Positions 1 to 5,267 of a DNA stretch of 6,643 bases are shown here, piece after piece. Where the stretch lies: the NCBI GenBank assembly GCA_002348425.1, contig DEBE01000226.1, positions 1 to 6,643 on the forward strand, written 5' to 3'. The notes under the pieces are model-generated. The model worked only from the letters and a program-made list of their open reading frames with translations. It had not been told where the DNA came from and searched no databases. Position numbers and translations under genes: made by a program. This DNA is from Alphaproteobacteria bacterium UBA2964 (GTDB lineage Bacteria; Pseudomonadota; Alphaproteobacteria; MPNO01; UBA2964). The stretch's first letter is position 1, and each line of letters begins with the position of its first letter.

Positions 1-1
1 A

Positions 2-448
2 TTGAGATATACAGTAGGGAAACTGGAAATCATGCCCAACTCACCAAACGCTGTAGCCAGCCAAGCTGAATTTTCTATTGATCTACGACACCCAAATAAG
101 GAATTTTTAGAAACAAAGGGTAAACAAATTAGCGAGACTTGCAGTGAGGCTGCTCCGCCATGTGAATGCAAAATTATGCAAACCTTTGATAAGCCGCCAG
201 CAAAATTCAACCCCAAAATCGTCACTGAAATCGAGCAAATAGCGAGTGACTTAGGTTATCCAAATATTATACTACCGTCAGGTGCATTTCATGACGCTGG
301 TATAATGGCTTCTTACTGCCCCACTGCCATGATCTTTGTACCTTGCGCCGGCGGAATTAGTCATAACGAAGCAGAATTCGCCTCACCAACTGACTTGGTA
401 GCTGGAGCAAAAGTACTCGCAGCGTGTCTTGCTGACTTGGCCGCATAA
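2..448 (+). CDS. M20-family Zn-dependent amidohydrolase, allantoate/N-carbamoyl amino acid type (C-terminal part)
   Basis: This is the last 148 codons of a hydrolase in the peptidase M20 / hydantoinase-carbamoylase family (AllC, HyuC, beta-ureidopropionase group). These metalloenzymes cleave ureido or carbamoyl amides, for example allantoate, ureidoglycolate or N-carbamoyl amino acids, in the cytoplasm. Visible family marks are TVGKLEIMPNSPNAV followed by the FSIDLRHP strand near residues 4-30 (end of the dimerisation lid), SGAFHDA at 93-99, and GISHNEAE at 118-125, whose His is the expected metal ligand. Family members are about 410 residues, so roughly two thirds, including most metal ligands, lies off the left edge. 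The frame is open at the edge, so the TTG at base 2 is not a start. It precedes the carbamoyltransferase genes by 21 nt. In E. coli allC also neighbours fdrA, so allantoate amidohydrolase is the favoured reading. The exact substrate is not decidable from this fragment. Confidence 0.88.
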   Translation: MRYTVGKLEIMPNSPNAVASQAEFSIDLRHPNKEFLETKGKQISETCSEAAPPCECKIMQTFDKPPAKFNPKIVTEIEQIASDLGYPNIILPSGAFHDAGIMASYCPTAMIFVPCAGGISHNEAEFASPTDLVAGAKVLAACLADLAA

Positions 449-469
449 AAATGAATTGGAACTCGTTAG

Positions 470-655
470 ATGGCTAAAAAAAAGAATGAAAAAATAAATT
501 TATTGGGAAAACCTTTGAAAATACTCAATATCGGATTGGAGAAATTTTCAAAGGAACTTAAAGAAAACAAGACTCCAGCAACCCAATTAGACTGGAAACC
601 ACCGGCGGGCGGTGATAGGGAGCTCGCCAAATTACTCTCTAAATTGGGTATCTAA
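470..655 (+). CDS. Stand-alone FdrA C-terminal domain protein (61 aa)
   Basis: This is a small, lysine-rich cytoplasmic protein with no signal peptide or membrane segment. After a basic leader (about residues 1-10) it contains LKILNIGLEKFSKEL (17-31) and LDWKPPAGGDRELAKLL (40-56). From memory this matches the extreme C-terminus of E. coli FdrA (...VINIGLRSFALEL...YQWSPVAGGNKKLARLLERL), so it is the domain that FdrA carries there as a C-terminal extension. The FdrA in this window ends before that domain, so the small protein probably supplies it in trans to the oxamate carbamoyltransferase complex. It starts with ATG 21 nt after the hydrolase stop; the only upstream purine stretch is a weak TTGGAA at 457-462. 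It ends 16 nt before the DUF1116 start. The conserved motif makes it a real gene rather than a chance reading frame. The domain's own biochemical role is not known to me; subunit assembly or substrate binding is inference. Confidence 0.88.
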   Translation: MAKKKNEKINLLGKPLKILNIGLEKFSKELKENKTPATQLDWKPPAGGDRELAKLLSKLGI

Positions 656-656
656 T

Positions 657-661
657 GGGGA
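657..661 (+). promoter_or_regulatory. Probable ribosome binding site for the DUF1116 gene
   Basis: GGGGA lies 10 nt before the ATG at 672, directly after the stop of the 61-aa gene. It supports starting the DUF1116 protein at 672 rather than at the in-frame GTG at 612, which would lie within the small gene and add 20 residues with no family resemblance. Confidence 0.55.
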
Positions 662-671
662 ATATTCTTGG

Positions 672-1925
672 ATGGAACTAATCGAAAAAGCAAACCAAGA
701 AGCTATCAGGCGTATGTTGAGCGCGGATCCCGTTCTCATTGACGTTGTGTATGCCAAAGATGTTATACCGAATCTGAAAGATAAAATGGTCCTTCACGCC
801 GGACCTCCTATCAGTTGGGATAGAATGTGCGGACCTATGCAGGGCGCGATCGCTGGGATTGCAGTATTTGAAGGTTGGGCATCGAATATCGAAGAGGCAT
901 TCAAAATAGCAGCCGGCGGCGACATTACGTTCGATTCAAACCATCATCATGACGCGGTTGGGCCGATGACAGGAATTACAACTCTCAGTCAACCCATGCT
1001 CGTTGTCGAAAATCTTGCAGCTGGCAATCGTTCCTATTGTGCAATTAATGAAGGTTTAGGAAAGGTAATGCGCTTTGGAGGCAACGATAGCGAAGTTCTA
1101 GAAAGACTCACATGGATTCGAGATGTTCTTGGCCCTTCGATGGGCAAGGCTTTGAGAGAATTGGGAGGTCTCGAACTCAAACCCTTGATCGCACGTGGCT
1201 TGTCGATGGGCGACGAAATGCATCAACGAAATGTAGCTTGTTCAGGTTTAGTGCTTCGTACCCTCGCTGGAGCTATGGCTAGGACTACCCATGATTTTAA
1301 GTCTCTTTCTGAGGCACTCACATTTATAGGCTCCAATGATCAATTTCATCTTAATATTGCCATGGCAATGGGAAAGTCCATCATGGATCCCGTTTGCGAC
1401 ATCGAAGGATCCTCTGTTGTGACCGCCATGGCACGTAATGGAACTGACTTTGGGATACGTGTAAGCGGGACAGGCGATGAATGGTTTACAGCTCCAGTAG
1501 AAATGCCGGAAGGTCTCTATTTTGCCGGATTTACAGAGGCAGACGCTAATCCTGATATGGGAGATTCTACAATTATAGAAACTATTGGACTCGGCGGATT
1601 TGCAATGGGTGCCGCCCCAGCGGTTGCCGGATTTGTTGGCGCAGGCGCAGCTTCCGACGCCGCAAACTATACCCGACTCATGGATGAAATCTGTGTTAGT
1701 ACAAACCCAGAGTGGACAATACCTGCCTTGGACTATCTTGGTGTTCCCACTGGTATTGATGTCCGCCTCGTCGTCGATACAGGAATCGCCCCTACAATAA
1801 ATACAGGAATAGCACACCGGGAGCCTGGTGTGGGACAGGTGGGGGCTGGCGTAGTCAGGGCCCCGTTGGCTTGCTTTGAAAAAGCTGTCCGCCGTCTCGC
1901 AGAGAAATTAGGTGTAGAAGAATGA
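672..1925 (+). CDS. allG: DUF1116 protein, oxamate carbamoyltransferase subunit AllG (YlbE family)
   Basis: This 417-residue protein matches the length of E. coli YlbE (about 419). YlbE/AllG together with FdrA/AllF and YlbF/AllH makes up oxamate carbamoyltransferase, which phosphorolyses oxalurate to oxamate and carbamoyl phosphate. Conserved-looking blocks are LHAGPPISWDRMCGPMQGA (41-59), HHHDAVGPMTGI (91-102), GDEMHQRN (180-187), FHLNIAMAMGK (225-235), GTDFGIRVSGTGD (257-269), GDSTIIETIGLGGFAMG (297-313) and GIAHREPGVGQVGAG (379-393). The runs of Gly, His, Asp and Arg look like substrate- and phosphate-binding loops, but residue roles are inferred. The chosen ATG at 672 follows a GGGGA site and gives the expected N-terminus (MELIEKANQEAIRRML). 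The gene overlaps fdrA by 4 nt (ATGA), indicating translational coupling. Family membership is firm; the reaction in this organism is inferred from the full gene set. Confidence 0.9.
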   Translation: MELIEKANQEAIRRMLSADPVLIDVVYAKDVIPNLKDKMVLHAGPPISWDRMCGPMQGAIAGIAVFEGWASNIEEAFKIAAGGDITFDSNHHHDAVGPMTGITTLSQPMLVVENLAAGNRSYCAINEGLGKVMRFGGNDSEVLERLTWIRDVLGPSMGKALRELGGLELKPLIARGLSMGDEMHQRNVACSGLVLRTLAGAMARTTHDFKSLSEALTFIGSNDQFHLNIAMAMGKSIMDPVCDIEGSSVVTAMARNGTDFGIRVSGTGDEWFTAPVEMPEGLYFAGFTEADANPDMGDSTIIETIGLGGFAMGAAPAVAGFVGAGAASDAANYTRLMDEICVSTNPEWTIPALDYLGVPTGIDVRLVVDTGIAPTINTGIAHREPGVGQVGAGVVRAPLACFEKAVRRLAEKLGVEE

Positions 1926-3412
1926 CTTACATCCTTAACAAAGTATACCAGGGGTTTTACAAAGACTCTGTAGCATTAATGCGTCTATCGCGGGAACTTA
2001 AAGAGTTGGAAGGTGTTAATGAGGCTGCGCTCATGATGGGCTCGCCTTCCAACAAAGAGATTTTGGCAAATGCCGGCTTACTTACGGATAGGGGAAGAAT
2101 AGGGACTGGGGGTGACCTCATCCTCTCAATCCAGGCAGTTGATGCGAGTACTGCCGATGCCGTATTGGCTGCAGCCGAATCAAATTTTCAGCGCCAAGAT
2201 AAAGTTTTTAATAGTGAAAATAGTTGGAAGCCCAAAACGATCCGGGCTGCAATCAGGGAAGAGCCTGACGCCAATTTTGCACTTATATCCGTTCCCGGTG
2301 AATTTGCAGCTTGTGAAGCTCGGAGGGCCCTAAATCACGGCTTAAATGTAATGATTTTCAGCGATAATGTCTCGATAGAAGAAGAACTCGAGCTAAAGCA
2401 GTTGGCCCTGGAAAAGGAACTGTTGATGATGGGTCCAGACTGCGGAACTGCAATTCTCGATGGCATTCCCATTGCTTTTGCCAATAAAGTTAATCGAGGA
2501 AGCATTGGTATAGTTGGTGCATCAGGAACAGGAATCCAAGAAGTGACTTCTTTAATTTCAAATAATGGGGGTGGAATCTCGCATGCTATCGGGGTTGGCG
2601 GTCGGGACCTGAATAATGAAATTGGCGGTCTGACAACACTCGCTAGCATAGAACTTTTAGACAAAGATGAAGCAACAAAACATATAGTTTTGATTTCCAA
2701 ACCTCCCGGAGAGAAAATTCTTACAAAAATACTAAAGCGAGTGAGCCAATCCGAAAAGCACTTCACTATTTGTTTTCTTGGGACCACTGGCCTAGCCCTA
2801 CCTTCTAATGCCCACACTGCAAATACCTTAGAGCAAACAGCACAAATTGCGCTTGGTCGAGACAAAATTAAAAATTCTGGAAAAATTAAGCCAAAAGTAA
2901 TTAGGGAAGGAAAAGAAATAAGAGGACTTTATTCCGGCGGAACCCTGGCTGCAGAAACGCAAATAATTTTTCTTGAATCTGGCCAAGAGGTTTCATCAAA
3001 TGTTCCCGTTCCGAGAGCACAGACACTATCCGAAAATAATAATGTCCACAAAATTATTGATTTAGGGGACGATCTCTATACCCAAGGTCGCCCTCACCCT
3101 ATGATTGATCCTGAGATTCGCAAAGAATTTTTGCTTCAGGCATATGATGATAAAAACGTTAGCATTATCATAGTCGATATAGTTATAGGGTTTGGAGCAC
3201 ACCCAGACCCCGCAGCTAGTTTAGCCAATATTCTAAAAAATATTATATCCGATACACCTCCAGTTATTGTTGCCTCCGTCATTGGGACGGAGCATGATCC
3301 ACAAGTTAGATCTAAACAAATAAAGACGCTGAGAGCCGCGGGTGTTTTTGTTGCAGAATCAAATGCCGATGCCGCGAGAATTGCACTCCAACTAACGGGG
3401 ATAAAAAATTAA
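1922..3412 (+). CDS. fdrA: FdrA (AllF) oxamate carbamoyltransferase subunit, C-terminally shortened
   Basis: This 496-residue protein is related to succinyl-CoA synthetase subunits. It is the FdrA/AllF component of oxamate carbamoyltransferase (oxalurate + phosphate to oxamate + carbamoyl phosphate). The N-terminal block (1-75) has FdrA features such as YQGFYKDSVALMRLS and ALMMGSPSNKEIL. A Rossmann-like CoA-binding-type domain follows, with ISVPGEFAA (122-130), MMGPDCGT (169-176), GIVGASGTG (196-204) and HAIGVGGRDL (221-230). The C-terminal ligase-like part has GLYSGGTLAAE (335-345), GDDLYTQGRPHPMIDP (382-397) and GTEHDPQVRSKQ (455-466). E. coli FdrA is about 555 residues. This one stops after the GVFVAESNADAARIAL stretch and lacks the last ~60 residues, which occur instead as the 61-aa gene at 470-655. 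TAGGTG at 1909-1914 is a good ribosome site for the ATG at 1922, which overlaps the preceding stop. The reading frame is intact, so the shortening looks like a stable gene split rather than decay. Confidence 0.92.
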   Translation: MTYILNKVYQGFYKDSVALMRLSRELKELEGVNEAALMMGSPSNKEILANAGLLTDRGRIGTGGDLILSIQAVDASTADAVLAAAESNFQRQDKVFNSENSWKPKTIRAAIREEPDANFALISVPGEFAACEARRALNHGLNVMIFSDNVSIEEELELKQLALEKELLMMGPDCGTAILDGIPIAFANKVNRGSIGIVGASGTGIQEVTSLISNNGGGISHAIGVGGRDLNNEIGGLTTLASIELLDKDEATKHIVLISKPPGEKILTKILKRVSQSEKHFTICFLGTTGLALPSNAHTANTLEQTAQIALGRDKIKNSGKIKPKVIREGKEIRGLYSGGTLAAETQIIFLESGQEVSSNVPVPRAQTLSENNNVHKIIDLGDDLYTQGRPHPMIDPEIRKEFLLQAYDDKNVSIIIVDIVIGFGAHPDPAASLANILKNIISDTPPVIVASVIGTEHDPQVRSKQIKTLRAAGVFVAESNADAARIALQLTGIKN

Positions 3413-3413
3413 A

Positions 3414-3419
3414 AAGGAA
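3414..3419 (+). promoter_or_regulatory. Ribosome binding site of the carbamate kinase gene
   Basis: AAGGAA sits in the 12-nt gap after the fdrA stop, 5 nt before the ATG at 3425. It is the clearest Shine-Dalgarno match in the window and fixes the kinase start. Confidence 0.7.
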
Positions 3420-3424
3420 ACGCT

Positions 3425-4393
3425 ATGACTTTAAGCGTAACCATTCCAGAAAAACTAGTCATCGCTATTGGCGGGAACGCCACCCACCCAGAAGATATAG
3501 TGGGCACTTCGCAAGAACAAATGGACATAGCTGAAAAAACAGCCAAGGCATTACTCCCTCTTACCCAATCCATACCACAGTTAATAATAACGCACGGCAA
3601 TGGGCCGGTAGTGGGTAAAATTTTAATGAGGCAAGCCATGACCCGCGACCGCGTGGCTCCAATGCCGCTTGATATTTGTGTGGCCCATAGCCAGGGAGGC
3701 ATAGCTTACCTCCTTATGCAGGCACTCGAGAATTCTTTACGCGAAGCAGATAATGACCGGCACGTCGCCTGTCTTTTAACTCAAGTTGAGGTTGATAAAG
3801 GTGATCCGGCATTTAGAAATCCCACTAAGCCAATCGGCCCATTCTTTGATGAAAAAGAAGTCGAAGGCGTTGAAAAAGAGTTAGGATGGAGAATGGCCGA
3901 AGATGCAGGGCGGGGTTGGCGTCACGTTGTACCATCACCTATTCCAACACACATTTGTGATATTTCTTTAATTGAAGCACTGGCTATGCGTGGGACAGTT
4001 GTTATTGCCGGGGGTGGCGGTGGCATACCAGTCATTCGCGAACCAAATGGTGTGCGACGGGGGGTTTCGGGAGTGGTTGATAAGGATTTGACATCGGCCC
4101 TTATGGCTAATGTTCTCAAAATAGATACTTTTATAATCCTGACTTCCACTCCAAAAGTTGCAATAAATTTCGGAAAGCCCAATCAAAAATTCCTTGATGA
4201 TGTGACCCTATCAGAAATCAAGGCTCTAAATTTAGAGGGTCACTTTCTACCTGGAAGTATGGGGCCCAAGATTGATGCAGCTATTCGATTTCTGGAGGGT
4301 GGCGGAAAACATGTTGTAATAGCTGACCTGGAACAGGCAATAGAAGCTCTTAACGGAGAAACAGGGACCCATATTTTTCATGAAAACTCCTAA
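3425..4393 (+). CDS. arcC: Carbamate kinase (AllK/ArcC-like)
   Basis: This 322-residue cytoplasmic kinase of the amino acid kinase superfamily transfers phosphate from carbamoyl phosphate to ADP, giving ATP plus carbamate, which falls apart to ammonia and CO2. Diagnostic segments are VIAIGGNA (12-19), THGNGPVVG (56-64), the lid motif GDPAFRNPTKPIGPFF (126-141), RHVVPSPIP (166-174), VIAGGGGGIPV (193-203), GVVDKDLTSALMA (216-228) and GSMGPKIDAAI (277-287). Typical family length is about 300-315, so it is full length. It lies between fdrA and the DUF2877 gene, and its last 14 nt overlap the latter. No arginine deiminase or ornithine carbamoyltransferase gene is next to it. This favours the oxalurate branch, with carbamoyl phosphate coming from AllFGH, over arginine fermentation; in E. 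coli the equivalent gene is allK (formerly ybcF). The enzyme identity is secure; the pathway assignment rests on neighbours. Confidence 0.96.
   Translation: MTLSVTIPEKLVIAIGGNATHPEDIVGTSQEQMDIAEKTAKALLPLTQSIPQLIITHGNGPVVGKILMRQAMTRDRVAPMPLDICVAHSQGGIAYLLMQALENSLREADNDRHVACLLTQVEVDKGDPAFRNPTKPIGPFFDEKEVEGVEKELGWRMAEDAGRGWRHVVPSPIPTHICDISLIEALAMRGTVVIAGGGGGIPVIREPNGVRRGVSGVVDKDLTSALMANVLKIDTFIILTSTPKVAINFGKPNQKFLDDVTLSEIKALNLEGHFLPGSMGPKIDAAIRFLEGGGKHVVIADLEQAIEALNGETGTHIFHENS
4363..4367 (+). promoter_or_regulatory. Possible ribosome binding site for the DUF2877 gene, inside the kinase gene
   Basis: AGGGA lies 12 nt before the ATG at 4380, within the last codons of the carbamate kinase gene. 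Spacing is a little long, so translation may also depend on ribosomes finishing the kinase and restarting. Confidence 0.4.
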
Positions 4394-5267
4394 CGCCAAT
4401 GCTCACGATGAATTCGAGCTACTTATTGCGGGTAAATTCGCCCACGAAATAATTGAAAAAACGGGAACAGGTCAAGTTACTGCTATTTTTAAACGCAGTA
4501 TTTATATCAACTTATGTGATGACTTGATTTGTTTAGGGGGAAACTCACTAACTTTAGGACCTCTTAATATTCAAACTAATCTGCCGAAAACAATGGATTG
4601 GGAAGCAACGGGTATTAGGATCAATGACCGGGTTCATAATTCTGCTTATAGAATGACATTGGGCAATCTACTAAGTTTTTCAAGCCGCAAAATAAAGGTT
4701 TGGGTTCCCCAAAAAAATATTTACGCCATCCCGTCAAAAGTCCAGGCTGGCCTAGAAACATTACTAATCCTTGCGCAGAAATATTTTCCAGTAGACGGGC
4801 TTGCCTCTCTAGTTCTGTATAATGATAAAAAAACCAACATACTTGATATTGCAAAACCAGCAATTGATGAACTTTCGGATATATTTCGGCTTAGAGTTTT
4901 TGATAAGTCAGTCAATTCGCTAATCGGTCTTGGGCCCGGATTAACACCATCCGGAGACGATTTTCTTGTCGGCATGCTGGTAGCCCTTAATTCATTGGGT
5001 GAAAAAAAATTATTAAAATTTTTGGTGAAGGAAATTAACAGCGCTGCGTCAAGAACTAATGACATTAGCAAGGTACATCTCAAGGCGGCCTCTCGGGGAT
5101 TAGGAGCGGAACCGCTGCATTCAGTCATCAGAGGTATCTTACATAATGATACTGAGGAACTCAGAAAATCCTTGAGAAATATAGATAACATAGGTCACTG
5201 CTCTGGGTGGGACGCTCTCGCAGGAATCATTATAACGCTAAAAGCTTGGTTAAAGTTTCTTAAGTAA
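4380..5267 (+). CDS. allH: DUF2877 protein, oxamate carbamoyltransferase subunit AllH (YlbF family)
   Basis: This 295-residue protein is slightly longer than E. coli YlbF (about 271). It is the third component of the AllFGH oxamate carbamoyltransferase. The family signature GLGPGLTPSGDDFLVG lies at residues 183-198. It is followed by RTNDIS (225-230) and by GHCSGWDALAG (272-282), where many relatives have GHSSGWD. The N-terminal half is less conserved and contains no signal peptide or membrane segment. The start at ATG 4380 overlaps the carbamate kinase by 14 nt in another frame; later starts are possible and would bring the length nearer the E. coli protein. Its stop lies 8 nt inside the 3' end of the converging gamma-glutamyltransferase gene, leaving no room for a shared terminator between them. 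The family call is firm from the signature; the enzymatic role comes from work on the E. coli homologues and from the complete gene set here. Confidence 0.88.
   Translation: MKTPNANAHDEFELLIAGKFAHEIIEKTGTGQVTAIFKRSIYINLCDDLICLGGNSLTLGPLNIQTNLPKTMDWEATGIRINDRVHNSAYRMTLGNLLSFSSRKIKVWVPQKNIYAIPSKVQAGLETLLILAQKYFPVDGLASLVLYNDKKTNILDIAKPAIDELSDIFRLRVFDKSVNSLIGLGPGLTPSGDDFLVGMLVALNSLGEKKLLKFLVKEINSAASRTNDISKVHLKAASRGLGAEPLHSVIRGILHNDTEELRKSLRNIDNIGHCSGWDALAGIIITLKAWLKFLK

Noticed and set aside
612..671. GTG at 612 as start of the DUF1116 protein, giving 437 aa and a 44-nt overlap with the small gene
   Set aside because: The extra 20 residues do not resemble the family, while the ATG at 672 has a GGGGA site 10 nt upstream and gives the same length as E. 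coli YlbE.
655..681. TAATG junction at 653-657 that opens an 8-codon reading frame (MGNILGWN) spanning the allG start
   Set aside because: It could act as a coupling mini-frame, but it is very short and could arise by chance; nothing else supports it.
1248..1817. 189-aa cysteine-rich reading frame on the minus strand within allG
   Set aside because: It is antisense to strongly conserved DUF1116 coding sequence, has no recognisable domain, and lacks genomic room for its own expression signals.
1813..1832. Inverted repeat CACACC...GGTGTG, possible hairpin near the end of allG
   Set aside because: It has a 6-bp stem with an 8-nt loop and no following T-run, and it encodes the conserved HREPGVGQVG motif, so codon constraint explains it.
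2335..2865. 176-aa minus-strand reading frame inside fdrA
   Set aside because: It is antisense to the conserved CoA-binding-type region of FdrA and its sequence resembles no family.
4721..5191. 156-aa minus-strand reading frame inside allH
   Set aside because: It is antisense to the DUF2877 signature region and has no recognisable motif.
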